From Primulina eburnea (taxonomy: Eukaryota > Streptophyta > Magnoliopsida > Lamiales > Gesneriaceae), in contig NW_027331260.1 in assembly GCF_022965805.1 (NCBI RefSeq), forward strand, positions 310,001 through 374,000: a stretch of 64,000 nucleotides of DNA, in the 5' to 3' direction. Each line of letters begins with the position of its first letter. Position 1 is the stretch's first letter. This document shows, in pieces, positions 1 to 11,002 of this stretch. Under the pieces are notes generated by a model. The model saw nothing but the letters and a program-made list of their open reading frames with translations, did not search any database and was not told the origin of the DNA. Made by a program: the position numbers and the translations under genes.

Positions 1-407
1 TGAAGGTTGCACGGGTGAAGGGTGTGATGAGGTTTGGGAAGAAGGGCAAGCTTAGCCCTAGATTCATCGGACCATTCGAGATCCTAGGAAGAGTTGGGAC
101 ACTCGCATACAGAGTTGCATTACCGCCGAATCTGGCGGGAGTTCATAATGTGTTCCACGTCTCTACGTTGCGGAAGTACATGTCGAATAATTCGCATGTG
201 CTGAACTATGAGGCACTTCAGCTCACATCGCATCTGTCATTCGAGGATTAACCAACTCAGATACTAGACAGACAAGAGAAGAGACTTCGGAACAAGGTGA
301 TCCACATGGTCAAAGTCAAGTGGCTGAATCAATCCGAGGAAGAAGCTACTTGGGAGACGGAGACCGAGATGAGGAATCGCTACCCGGAGTTATTTGGTAT
401 GTTTTAA
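1..407 (+). pseudogene. Ty3/gypsy chromovirus pol, 3' end (integrase C-terminus and chromodomain)
   Basis: This is the last part of a retrotransposon polyprotein whose start lies outside the window. Residues typical of the integrase C-terminal domain are visible: the GKLSPRFIGPFEIL segment, then the LPPNLAGVHNVFHVSTLRKY block. It is followed by a chromodomain-like tail (MVKVKWLN, then EEATWETE) ending at a TAA at 405-407. In chromoviruses this tail is thought to guide integration to chromatin. An in-frame TAA after the 'SFED' residues at about 249 separates the two parts, so the gene is broken. A polypurine tract and an LTR follow at once, which fixes it as the end of pol. The family call is strong; the clade (Tekay/Del-like) is an inference from wording of the motifs. 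Confidence 0.88.
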
Positions 408-430
408 TTTTGAGGACGAAATATTTTTTA

Positions 431-441
431 GGGGGGAGAAT
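431..441 (+). other. Polypurine tract of the plus-strand gypsy element
   Basis: A G-rich run (GGGGGGAGAA) lies directly before TGTAAGGTCC, the LTR start. It would prime plus-strand DNA synthesis in reverse transcription and marks the boundary between the internal region and the 3' LTR. Confidence 0.8.
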
Positions 442-1410
442 TGTAAGGTCCAGGAATCTAGTTTACATAACCTGAATGCATGCAATCTAGGGTTTTATTT
501 AAATGATGCGTTTATTTATGTAATGCGTAATTATAGCATGGTATGGTTCATTTCCGAATCATTTTAAAATTTCACGCATAGGGTTTCTAGATGCATTCCG
601 CGCTCGATCGAGGAACGGAGACCGGAGAATTTTCAGGAAATTATTTTTATTACATGTTCAATTTTTATTAATTAATATAAGGTTTTTTAAGTGTAGTTAT
701 CAAGAAATGGGGTTTGTTGGGTATTTTTACCCGTCAAAGCATATTTTTAATCGGTACACATAACGAATCGGAGGACTTTTTAAGGGCTCGGAAAATATTT
801 TCAAAAAAGTACCAGAATGAAATATTTTTTGGAGTTGTTTTTGGGTTTGTTTTATTTCTAATTGGGCCCAAAACCTTTTTATTTTTAATTAGAGCCTTCT
901 TTTTGTATTAAATTCCTACCTAAACCTAATTACCTAAACCCTAACCCTACTTTAAACATATTGGCCACCACAATCCCCATCCCCATTCAGCAGCCTCCAA
1001 CCTCGTCCACCAGCCGCCACCAGCAGCAAATAAGAAAAAAAAAATTGGCTCCTCCATTATTCTTCAAGAAAGGTTCATCCCCGGTCCTCCGGTGCCTCCC
1101 CGACGCGCATTCCTTCACGTTTTCGTTCTTAAATCTTCAAGGCACACCACGTATTTTATTTTACGCATCATTCACGTCGATATTAAGCTGTCATGTGTGA
1201 TATGTTTATGATACGATCGATTTTTACATGAACTATCGTATATAGTCTCGGTTTTTCCACGATGCACGCTTAACCTTTCACCAACTCACGATTTTGCTTA
1301 CCTTGGTGCAAGGGGCTGCCGAGCAAGGGACTTTAGGGGCTGAATATGTCGAGGAACATGCTGTCACTAGGCTGGAGTCGACGGAGTGTAGGTATTAGGT
1401 GAAGGCCGAG

Positions 1411-4092
1411 TGTATAGCCAAAAATTAGTACACGTATAACTCATGCATTTATTTAAATTGTTAAATTATTTATTTAAATTTAAAATGATTTTAATGGTGC
1501 ATGACATGCGATTTGAATTATTTTAAAATATTTTATGTTTATTTAATACATGTTTAAATGTTTTCTCGAGTGTCATGTTTCAGGCGAATATTCAGTGCAA
1601 GATCGGGAAAATAGGCCGACGACGATTTAGGTGATTTACGAAAAATGTGTTATTTTATGTCAAGTTGAAAAAATTGTTATTTTAAATGATTCATAAAGTT
1701 TTAAGTATTTTAAAACCTAATTTAATTATTAGGTGATTTTAAGATTTTAAACTTTTAAAGATTTGTCATTTGTGCATTTTATTTTATTTAAAGAAATTTT
1801 TGTAAAGTTAGTGTGGGAATTAAATTTTTTTTAGCATGTTAATTATTAATTAAACAATTTATTTTCCCTAATTAAACCCCCCTAATCCTCTCCCCACTAA
1901 CACAGACACACACGTTACAACATACTCAAACACACACACACACATGTTGCAACACACACTCACACACAACAGTTGGTGTTTTGATTTTTTTTTAGAAGAA
2001 AACCAAGGGTTCTTGAGCCATTTATTTTCAGCAGCCACCATCCCCCTTCCCCTACGAATTCTTAGCAAATTTTCGGTCATTTTTCTTCAAGAAATCGCGC
2101 AACAAACGTCACCCAATCCTCCCCGTATTCTACCGCACTGGTATTTGTCATCTTCAAGCGTTTAGACGCAAAGGCATGTTTTATTTCGTTTTTTTATCGA
2201 TCTTGTCATATTATATGTATTGATGTTTATTGTGTACAAAAATCCGTGTATGTTATGAAAAGTTTGAGCAAAAATGATTGGATCGATTTTGAAACGATTT
2301 TTTTTAGATCTCAAAAACCAAGTTTTCTGTCATTTTAATCACTTAGAATTTTCGGTTGATTTTCTGGAAAAACTTTCAAATAAATTTGATTACTTTTCAA
2401 TACCTTCGATTTGACACTAAATTCTTAATTTTTGGACAAAAAACGAGTGAGTTAGGATTTTTCTCGTGTGACTGCTCAAATTGTGTTGTTATGAAAATGT
2501 GTTCTTGAGTATTGTTTCTTGCAGGATTCGTCGGGTTATTGCTACTGCGTTTAGGTATATTGGGTATGATGTTTGGACGACTTTTGGTGATTTGTTTCGT
2601 TCCGTTAGGCACTTGGTTGCATTAGAATTCGTAGAAAGCATTTTGGTGTCAAATATTTGTGTTTATGGGGTTTTATGTTGTGCGTCATTGTTTTGGGGAA
2701 TTTTTGTGTGAGTTTGAATCATTGCCATAGCGTCCTAGGATGGGTTCGTTGCATCGGTTTGAGTCGATAGAGCGTGGCTTAGAGTTTGCATAAAGATTGT
2801 TCATTTGGGGTCGAGTTTGCGCAGATTTAGCGCTGCAACGCTCTATGGGGATCGCCACAGCGCCCGGCTTTTGCAAGCCTAGTGCCGCGGTGCTGCCCTT
2901 GTGGCGCCGCAATGCTAGATCTTCGAAGCTAGTGCCTAGCGCAGCAATGTCCAGCGCCTAGGTGCTTTTCCATGATTTTTAAACCGTTATTTTAAGTCCA
3001 TGTCTTCCATGTTTGGGAAAATGTTCACACTTCATAAAGAGATTGTTTCGGGGTTCGATGTCACGGTTTAGTATGATGATTCAACGAGGTCAAGTCTCGA
3101 GTGATTTAGAATGTCATAAGTCAATTGTTTATTTTGGAGATGAGCACGAATATTACGTCTAAGTTATGGAAATTAAGTGCATGAAAACGTGTTAGTATGC
3201 CTAGCAGTAGCCCAAGCAAGATCCAATGAATCCCTCGCCGCCGCCATGTAAGTATGTTCGATGTGCAAAAGAAAATTTTTATGTTTTTAGGTATGCGAAA
3301 TGTCTTGTGACCAAATATGAACGGGTTTGGAAGCCGGTGAACGTGGCAGGGGACCTCTCCACCTCGGTAAAGCATTATTGAGTTTAGATCAGGATTGGAA
3401 AGCGGTAAAACATTACCAGGTACCAATCCACTCGGTAAAGCATGACCGGGGATCTCATGTATGTGGTAGTGGACATCCTTGCCAGCCCAGTACTGTGGTT
3501 TAGTCTGATCAAGTACATTTATGTATGGGTCACTTGCTTTGAAACATATCTCTACGCAAAATGATGATGATTATGTATGTTCACATATGTACGATGCAAG
3601 TACGTTTATGAAAATTTTTATGAAAAGTTTTACAATATGATGGCACGTCTATATTTATGTAAGTACGTTCAAGTTTAGGTATGTATGTTCTACTTTAAAA
3701 TACATGTGGTTTATTACGTATTAATAGTTATTCTCATTTTATAATGTTGAGTCTTTAAACTCACTATACTTGATCGATGCAGGTGAGGACGAGTTTGAGG
3801 AGGCGAGAGGTGGGGACCAGTGAGTCTGCTCGGACTATGCGGAGGCTAAACCCGATGACCGCCTATGTTTTCAAGAGTTTTCAAGCATGTTAATTTAGTT
3901 ACTCTGTTTTTATGAAACTATTTCACGATTTTTAAACGAGTACCTTTTTGGCAAACTTTGTTTGTAATCATTTTTATTTCAAATATTTTAGACGAGTAGT
4001 TTATTTTTATCACAATTTGAAATATTATTATTTATTAATAAATTTGTTATTTTTCCGCAAATTTTAAGTAGTTCAAAATACGGTACGTTACA
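1411..4092 (+). mobile_element. Solo LTR of a gypsy family, nested in another LTR
   Basis: The insert starts TGTATAGCC and ends GGTACGTTACA. It is bordered by CCGAG (1406-1410) and CTGAG (4093-4097), a 5-bp target duplication with one mismatch. The length, 2682 bp, agrees with the LTR at 33482-37727 once that LTR's own insertion is removed (about 2.66 kb), and both share start, end and internal blocks (for example the stretch near 3740-3790 before GATCGATGCAGGTGAGGA). With no internal region or PBS attached, this is a solo LTR left by recombination between the two LTRs of one element. Confidence 0.8.
1901..1975. repeat. CA-rich low-complexity tract in the solo LTR
   Basis: Imperfect CA repeats with interruptions. 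The same tract appears in the other family member as a GT-rich run near 37205-37265, so it is an ancestral part of the LTR, not a new microsatellite. Confidence 0.6.
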
Positions 4093-4985
4093 CTGAGAGT
4101 GGTGTCTTAGGCGGCTAGGATTTTGTGAGGTTTTGGTGTAAGGTAGGGTAGCCTCGGCTGAAATGGGGTTGAACCAGATTGAGTTGCCATCCATGAGGGT
4201 CCAACAGAGGTCCATGAGAGGTCCAAATACAGCTGGTCTCGAGTGGAAGGGGGGTCCCCAAGTTAGGAATTGGTGCGCCTCAAGGGAGGCTCGGCTGTGC
4301 ACTTCCTTGATGATTCGAGAGGTGCGCTTGCATGGGGTTGTGGCGGTGGGTTCAGTAGGATCAGATGGATCCTAGGGTTGTCTAGGAGAGGCTGGTTGGT
4401 GACTGGTCCTAGCGGTTTTGGTGTATGGTCGGTGTAAGTGAGTTAGGGCCACGGCTAGGGTTCGACTTGAACGAGTAGGAGAATTTCCAGCATCTTGTAA
4501 GGGTTGTCCGAAAGTTTAGAAGGCTGGGCTTTATGGTTTTAGGGATGTTAATGTGTTCATAAGGTGTGGTAAAAATTTGGGACAAAATTGGTTAAGTTTC
4601 AGTTCGATTCGGGTTAAAACCGGGACTCCAGTCCAAGTTTTAAAATGAATCGATTAATTTTTGAAATAGGCTCGATTTTACTTCTTAGAAACACTTTTCA
4701 TATTTTTTGGGAGGATTTAAAGAGTCTGGTAAACTTCGGCTATAAATTTAGAAGTCCAGCGATAAAACTGTCATTTTGGGTTTCCAGGGGCAAAATAGTC
4801 ATTTTGCCCTCGGGGTGAGTTTTTAGTCCGGGCAATGCTCTGTGCACAAATTTATCATGTTTTAAAATGTTTATGCTATATTGAATATGATCTTTTATGG
4901 AATATGAAAAATATGTTGCACCGTGGCTCGGTGTGAAGCCCTAATTGACCATTTTACCCCTTAGGGTCTGCACCGTGGCTCGATG

Positions 4986-5428
4986 TAACTCCCCAATAGT
5001 CGACCCTAGTTCCAAAGCCGACCTAGTTCCAGCATCAAAATACACCCTTGACTCCAATCGGTTTCTTCCTAAGCTCGACCAGTTCATGATTCCAGCTCCA
5101 TGACACCCTATCTCACGACGTGTACAACCCTTTAACCCACAGCCATAGCACCCCCTTGCATCAATATCAAGAAAAACGTGAGTTATGGGAAAAGGTGTCC
5201 ATATTTCATGTGAAACTATGCAAAAACAAGACCACAACATAAATCAAAAGATTTCTCATGCATAAACACACAAACCAACATCTAGTAGTGTGAATGATGA
5301 TAAAATAAATGTTCTAGGGCATGTATTTACGATTAAATGCTCGAAACATTTGCGTAGAACAGGCACAGGATAAGCGGAGAGGGTTTCCTTTGAAAAAAAT
5401 CAAGATTAAACGCTCGAAACCTTTGTTG
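4986..5428 (-). mobile_element. Fragment of a gypsy LTR, minus orientation
   Basis: This piece matches the minus-strand LTR at 47649-49267 over about 48270-48660 (shared landmarks: GCCGACCTAGTTCCAGCA, GACACCCTATCTCACGACGT, TTGCGTAGAACAGG). It joins pol sequence abruptly at about 5428, so the LTR start, polypurine tract and end of pol between them are deleted. Confidence 0.7.
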
Positions 5429-6083
5429 TATGTGAACTCCACGAGAGGTAACTTCGGCTCCCAGCTGTCCTGGATATCGATCAAGAAAGCTCTGAGTAGG
5501 TCCTCCAATATCTGAATCACCCTCTCTGACTGACCATCGGTTTGAAGATGGAAGGCAGTACTGAATAGCAGCTTAGTGCCCAAGGCTTGATGGAAACTCT
5601 TCCAGAATGCAGACGTCAACCTCGGATTCCTATCTGACACGATGGACACTAGAATCCCATCGTCTGACTATCTCTCTGATATACAGCTCTGCGTACTGAG
5701 TCATCATGAAATTCTTCCTGATCGGTAGAATGTGTGATGCTTTAGTGAGCCGAAAACTACTACCAAAATGGCATTATATCCTCCATTTGTTCTTTGTACC
5801 CCTGTCACAAAATCCACGGTGATGTTCTCCCATTTTCACTCGGGAAGAGGGAGTGGTCTCAACTTCCCTGCAGGTATCTGATGCTCGGCCTTAACCTGCT
5901 GACAAGTTAAACACTCAGTCCCGGAACGCAAGATTTCTCGCTTCATGCCCGGTAACAAATAAAGAGTATGTAGATCCTTATACATCTTCGTACCCCTTGG
6001 ATGAATGGAGTACGGGATGTTGTGGGCCTCACTCATGATATCTGCTCTCAGGGCATCACTACTAGGAATCCATAGGCGGTCAT
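5429..6083 (-). pseudogene. Gypsy integrase fragment, minus strand, cut by a hAT insertion
   Basis: Read on the minus strand this encodes part of a Ty3/gypsy integrase. The zinc-binding region is visible (HPRGTKMYKDL, then CLTCQQVKAEHQ), followed after a damaged core by SIVSDRNPRLTSAFW and TDGQSERVIQILEDLLRAF. Integrase inserts the element's cDNA into the host chromosome. Several frame breaks occur between about 5640 and 5840. At its upstream end the copy is interrupted at 6083 by a hAT element; beyond the hAT it continues only a few bases before LTR sequence. Its downstream end jumps into LTR sequence at about 5428. It cannot make a working protein. Confidence 0.85.
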
Positions 6084-6384
6084 TAGGGATGTAAATGAGC
6101 CGAACTGTTCGCGAGTTTTTCGGATCTCGGCTCGTTAAAAAGTTCGTTCGGGCTCGTTCGTTAAGCTTATCGAGCCGAGCCCGAGCCTTATTTTGGGATC
6201 GACAATTTTGTTGAGCCGAGCTTGAGATTAATGATGTTCGGCTCGTTAGCTCGTGAACATGTTCGATAATAGGTTCGTGAGCTCAAAATTGAGCTCGGCT
6301 CGTTATGCTGGCTCGTGAGCTCGAGCTCGAGCTCGGCTCGTTTAAGTGGTTCACGGGCTCTGGTGGTAAAAAAAAAAAAAATAT

Positions 6385-6600
6385 CAGCGACGGTTTTTAC
6401 TAAACCGTCGCTGTATAGCGACAGTTTTCATTAAAACCGTCGCATATTAAATTAAGCGACGGTTACTTAAAACCCGTCGCTATTATAGCGACGGTTTACA
6501 TAAAACCGTCTCTATAATAGCATCTGTTATGAATAAACCGTCGCCGATTAATATCAGCGACGGTTTTAGCAAACCGTCGCTAATAGCAACGGTTTTGGGG
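6385..6600. repeat. Left array of GCGACGG-type inverted short repeats
   Basis: Successive units of the form AGCGACGGTT...AAACCGTCGCT, each a small palindrome, spaced by 10-30 bases. The right counterpart lies at about 7598-7920. Confidence 0.75.
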
Positions 6601-6774
6601 TTTAGGGTTTAGGGTTTTAGCAAACTGTCTATAAATTGTCGGGTTTAGAGTCGTTTGTAACATTTGCACTTAGTCATCCTGAGTGTTTATTAAATAGATA
6701 TATCCGTTGTCCTTACAATCGAAAAAAATGTCAGAACAAATCATATTTAGACAAAATTAAAAACCACTTGTGTT

Positions 6775-7111
6775 TTCTAATAAAAAGTACAAAATTGTGG
6801 ATGTCAATCAAAAAAAGAGTCTTGGATACTACGAACCATTTGTGTTTCTTACGCAAGCCTCGCAAGTTGTTTATTTGACTTATCCAACAACGAAGAGAGC
6901 AGAATCAGATTGGATGCATGTGAGTACTCTACGTAGGCGACCTTATGTCACTGATGTTGAGCCAAATACTGAGCATAATCAAATTGATGCGAACGATGCA
7001 TTTCAAAACAACGAAAGTGGACCTCATGACATCTCAACTCAATTTCTTTTATCGTCTCAAAATCTAGTCGATGTTAATGTTATGTACGACAACGAAATTG
7101 ATTTGAACTGA
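6775..7111 (+). pseudogene. DUF4216-like fragment of a CACTA transposon protein
   Basis: The frame contains YKIVDVNQKK, then YEPFVFLTQASQVVYLTYP, then KRAESDWMHVSTLRRRPYV. This order (VDVN, PF-x-L-x-QA-x-QV-x-Y, P-x-x-KR, W) matches the DUF4216 region near the end of plant CACTA TNP2-type proteins, from memory of the family. The frame ends at a TGA at about 7109-7111. The rest of the transposase is missing, so this is a relic. The start is not meaningful because the upstream protein has been lost. Confidence 0.6.
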
Positions 7112-7237
7112 AAGTGTAATAGAAGAGGTTCAATATTCGAGCGACGATGTTCGTGACATTTATTGAATTGTACTTTGGAAAAAATATATATTTCATTAAT
7201 TATAAATGTCAATGTTTTACAATTATTGAATTTATTT

Positions 7238-7341
7238 TAGCGAGCACGACATGGCAAAGATCCAACGTCCTGGGAGCTATACGTTCACACACATCGACAT
7301 GCAGATGGATCTTTCGTTGACACGCGATTCGCCTGCTCCAC
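7238..7341 (+). pseudogene. Transposase_24-like exon relic
   Basis: In one frame the sequence reads HGKDPTSWELYVHTHRHADG then SFVDTRFACST, resembling the 'ELF-x-x-THT...DG-x-(F/W)-(V/I)D' pattern of plant transposase-associated domains. It ends at a good donor (ACG|TAAGTT region at about 7341). It sits 130 bp after the DUF4216 relic on the same strand, inside the same repeat brackets. Confidence 0.45.
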
Positions 7342-7597
7342 GTAAGTTTATTAAATTTCGTTATTCTTATCAACGTTACATTAAGAAAATTCAATTTGAT
7401 TCATTTTAAATCAACATCATAGGAGGAGATGTAGCGCTACATGGCTGATTCATTTTGTATGAAACACTTGTATTATTATTTGCAAATTAATAATATGATT
7501 ACATTTCTCAAACTTTGTTAATTTTTTTTCGATTATACAGCACAATATATTTTTATTTCAGATTTAAATAATTATAACATTTTAAAAAAAAAACAAT

Positions 7598-7920
7598 TAG
7601 CGACGGTTACCGTCGCTATATTTGCGACGTTTTATAAAACCCGTCGCCATTAGCGACGGGTTTGACATAATGTCGCTCGACGGTCTAAAATAATTGTCGC
7701 TTTTTGGCGACGACGGCTGTAACTAGCGCTATTTGCGACAGTTGTAGAAAAACGTCGCCGATAGATCGGCGACGGTTATGCATAACGGCGACGGTTTAAG
7801 AAAAACGTCGTCGATCCAGATGGGCGACGTTTTTGTAAATACCCGTCGCTATATGCGACATTTTTGTCAATACCCGTCGCTATTAGCGACGCTTTTACTC
7901 AAAATCCGTCGCTATTAGCG
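7598..7920. repeat. Right array of GCGACGG-type inverted short repeats
   Basis: Mirror of the left array: repeated GCGACGGTT / ACCCGTCGC units, ending against the hAT subterminal repeats at about 7920. Confidence 0.75.
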
Positions 7921-8113
7921 AACCCGAGCATAAACGAGCCATTAACGAGCCGAGCTCGAGCCGAGCCCGAGCTTCATAACTTCCGAACGAGCCGAGCCCG
8001 AGCTTCAAACCAAAGGCTCGTAACGAGCCCGAGCGGAAAAAATAGTGAAACGAGCCGAGCCCGAGCCAGCTACTGTTCGGCTCGGCTCGGCTCATTTACA
8101 TCTCTAGCGGTCA

Positions 8114-10987
8114 TGATAAACGTCTGCTTATTCGTTTTCTTAAAAAGTGCTAGAAAAATATTTTTTTTTCTCTTACATATATATAAATACTTTGAAAATA
8201 CCTTGTACCATTTTAAAAATAATCAATCAACTAACATTCAAAAATCAAAGGAAAATATATTAAATCGTAAAATCGTCAAAAGTTTTACCAAACCTAAAAA
8301 TAATCTTTTCAAGTATTGCTAAAAGTATAATCCTCTCAAAAACCACTCAAACGCATAAGTAAATAGTCTTAAAAATATTTAACGTAAACCATAACATAAA
8401 TCATAAGTGTGGAAAAGTAGAAGCGCTGGTCCTCAGGTTATATGCACCGACAATCTTGCAAGGTCAACCATCAAGACCTCCAGTAACATTAACATCATAA
8501 TTACCTGCATCCATCACACCTAGTGAGTCTAAAGACTCAACACACCATACTCTTGATAACAAGTAATACGTATAAAATCACATGCAATAGTGAAAGATAC
8601 TTTTTATGTAAAAATAACATTTTCATAACATGCATAACATAAACCTCAACCTTTTCCGTTTCCTCATTTCATAACATAATTCCTTTTAACATGAGCATAA
8701 TCATTTTTCCTTTTTATTGAATTCAGATCGTTAATTGTGACTTTCCTCATCCTAAAAAATTCGATGGATCCATCTATATATAACCACAATACTGGACGGC
8801 AAGGACACCAGCAACACTCTCACCAGTCAATTGGGCCTTGGCCTATCCTCACCGAATGGAAATACGATCGTCGTGCTCTCTCTAGGGCCTTCTCCCATAA
8901 ATGGGCTCCCTCTAAGGCCTTTTCCTTCACGACATCCCTATTCTTATCCTCATATCCTCAATATTTACAATTACTTCACTTCCTTCAATAATTTACATTT
9001 TCATCAGTTAATAAAAATCATACATTTAATATCCTTTTCTTTTAAAAATAAGCATGCAACATAACTTTCAACTTTATGGTAAAAATTTCATAAATAATCA
9101 TATCATTCCCTAAACATTTAAAATCATAATTTAACATGTAAAAATTCATAAACATTTGAAATAATCATAATATCATAAAAACAGCATTCAGAGCACTGCC
9201 ATGATGTTTATTAGTATTTTAGGTGTAAAATGACTGTTTTACCCCTGGACGTAAACTTTCACGTTTTTGACTTTTTAATGATTTCATTGACTCTAACATG
9301 TCCCAAATAATTATTTAAGCCAAAGTTAAAATTCCCATAATTTAATTTAGCTTAAATACTAGATTTTTTAATTTATCTTTAATTAATCGTTTTGAAGGCG
9401 TTTTAATCCCGAAAATTCCCAAACTTCAACATAAAATTCCTAAATTTAAAAAAATTAGACATTTTATACTATTTTAGCCCTCATGAACCATGACTCGACC
9501 CCCATGAGCCTTGTTTCGAATTGTTTTCCAAAAAGAAGCCCTACCTTGACCTATAAACTTCGACCCCGAGCCATGGTTTGATTTCCTCGAGCCACCCTCG
9601 AGCCATGATGGACCAAACCCTGACCAACCCCTTAGGAAACCTACTGGACCCTTGAAACCCATGGACAAGACCCCTAGGCTCGAACTGAAGCTCCCAATCC
9701 ACATATACCAGCTGGCCGAGAACCCCTATGTGCAAGGACTCTATGTTTTGGTGGCTAGGACTCTAGTCGACCGAGCCACCCTTGAACCAGTCTGTTGTGC
9801 AATCACCTAGGACCCTAAGGACAAACCCTATCTTAGCCCATGTACCACAGACTGAGCCTCCTGGAAGCCTGCGCAAGTTCTACGCGTGTCTTGAAGAATC
9901 TCGTGTAGGAGTCCTTGTTGGCTAGGACTCCTCCCAGCCCTCTTACCTCGAGTCCTAGCATGGCTAGGACTCAAGCCAAGCCCCATGATCGAAAACCGAA
10001 CCCCCATGAACCTCATGACAGCAACTTGCTTCCAGCTTATGTTCATGATTGTGTGTGGTGTTTGGCTTGGGTTCTAAGACTCTAAACTCATGTAAAACAA
10101 TGTCTAAACATGTCCTAATCATGGCAGCACCTTAAACAATACAAAAAAATGTTTTTGGATCATAAACCATGCTTTAAAAATCACATTCGCTTGAAACATG
10201 AAAATATAACAAAGTGTTCCTTGTTTTTCATGCAAAACAATTTTAAATAATTACTATGGTGTGAAAGATAAGAAAAGGAAGAAATATGGCGTGCCTTTAC
10301 GTTTTAAATGTACGATTATCCATTGACGACGAAAACGATGACGAGGAGGGCATAGGCTTTGAAAAACCCTTGAAGCTTTCGTTTTTCCTCTCGAACTTCG
10401 GTGGTGTGTGTATCATGTATATGGGGTGGAGGGTTTGGAGAGAAAATTCAGATTGTAGGAGTGTGATAATGAGGGGGTTGGAGGTTATTTAACATATTAT
10501 ATAATTAGTTATTTTACTAACAAGGCTTAGGCCTAATAAGCATGCAAATTAGGACCATTAATCTATAATTAAATAATAAAAATTATTTTGTTTAAATAGG
10601 TTTGTGAATTTAATAGTCGGGTCGCCAAGAAGTTCTTATTTTTGTTGAAAAACCGACACTGATAAAATTTACGACCTAGCATATAATATCACCTAAAAAC
10701 CCCTTATTTTTAAAAATGTGAAAAACCATCAACCATATTTTAAATAATTAAAAACAATTATTTAACAAAAACATTTTACGGGTTTCAGCCCTCGGTCTCC
10801 GTTCCTCGATCGCAACTTGAATAATCCTAAATACATTTTATGCATAATGGCAATAAAATCCTATTTAACATATAATCATGAATTTCACATAACCAATTAA
10901 GCAATTAGAATCAATTTAATTAGCCATTTTCAAAATTCCTAGATTTGCATGCTGTTGAATTATGTCGTCTTAGTTTTGGACCTTAGA
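8114..10987 (-). mobile_element. Gypsy LTR, minus orientation, flanked by pol on both sides
   Basis: On the minus strand the LTR starts TCTAAGGTCC at 10987 (the usual TGTAAGGTCC with one change) after a polypurine tract, and ends ACGTTTATCA at 8114. Blocks around 8430-8560 and 9180-9250 match the LTRs at 33482-37727 and 442-4985. The short frames at 9474-9735, 9828-10046 and 10286-10492 lie in LTR sequence and show no family. Upstream (10988-12420) is the end of one pol; downstream (5429-6083, across the hAT) is integrase of another, with no PBS or gag between. Confidence 0.75.
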
Positions 10988-11002
10988 ATTCCTCTCCCCC
11001 TT
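10988..11002 (-). other. Polypurine tract, minus strand
   Basis: Minus-strand AAGGGGGAGAGGAAT directly precedes the LTR start at 10987 and follows the GAGGACGAAATT box commonly found after pol in these elements. Confidence 0.75.

Larger units (their letters stand above)
442..4985 (+). mobile_element. 3' LTR of gypsy element, split by a solo LTR and truncated on the right
   Basis: The LTR begins TGTAAGGTCC right after the polypurine tract. Its outer parts are 442-1410 and 4093 to about 4985; the middle is a separate insertion. The right part resembles the minus-strand LTR at 8114-10987, including the stretch around 4780-4840 about 'AATAGTCATTTTGCCC' and 'GCTCTG', so both halves belong to one LTR. 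The right end is approximate: a short sequence (GCACCGTGGCTCG) occurs at about 4919 and 4970, and soon after it the sequence switches to an LTR fragment of opposite orientation. No gene is present in this stretch; short open frames here are chance. Confidence 0.75.
6371..7917 (+). mobile_element. CACTA-like sequence nested in the hAT element
   Basis: Two arrays of short units around GCGACGGTTTT/AAACCGTCGC bracket coding relics resembling plant CACTA (En/Spm) transposon proteins. Such subterminal arrays are typical of CACTA elements. I could not find clean CACTA termini or a 3-bp duplication, so the exact ends are approximate and capture rather than insertion remains possible. Confidence 0.55.
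6084..8106. mobile_element. Non-autonomous hAT-type transposon with 8-bp TSD
   Basis: Terminal inverted repeats are TAGGGATGTAAATGAGCCGA at the left and its near-perfect complement (one base differs, TAGAGATG...) at the right. Both ends are bordered by the identical 8-bp direct repeat GCGGTCAT (6076-6083 and 8107-8114), the target duplication length of hAT elements. The subterminal zones (6084-6365 and 7920-8106) are full of GAGCCGAGC-type repeats. No hAT transposase is present. The centre (about 6371-7917) is CACTA-like. The insertion lies in a dead gypsy integrase, so it came after that copy. Confidence 0.88.

Noticed and set aside
6595..6625. Telomere-like TTTAGGG repeats
   Set aside because: Only about two full units in the CACTA-like zone; not a telomere tract.
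6385..7920. CRISPR-like array of short repeats
   Set aside because: Plant DNA; the units are palindromic subterminal transposon repeats with irregular spacing.
8737..9064. Overlapping frames in 8.7-9.1 kb
   Set aside because: LTR sequence; the relative at 38329-38663 has similar chance frames but different protein.
10286..10492. 68-aa frame with an acidic stretch
   Set aside because: Lies wholly in a gypsy LTR; the related LTRs do not keep it.
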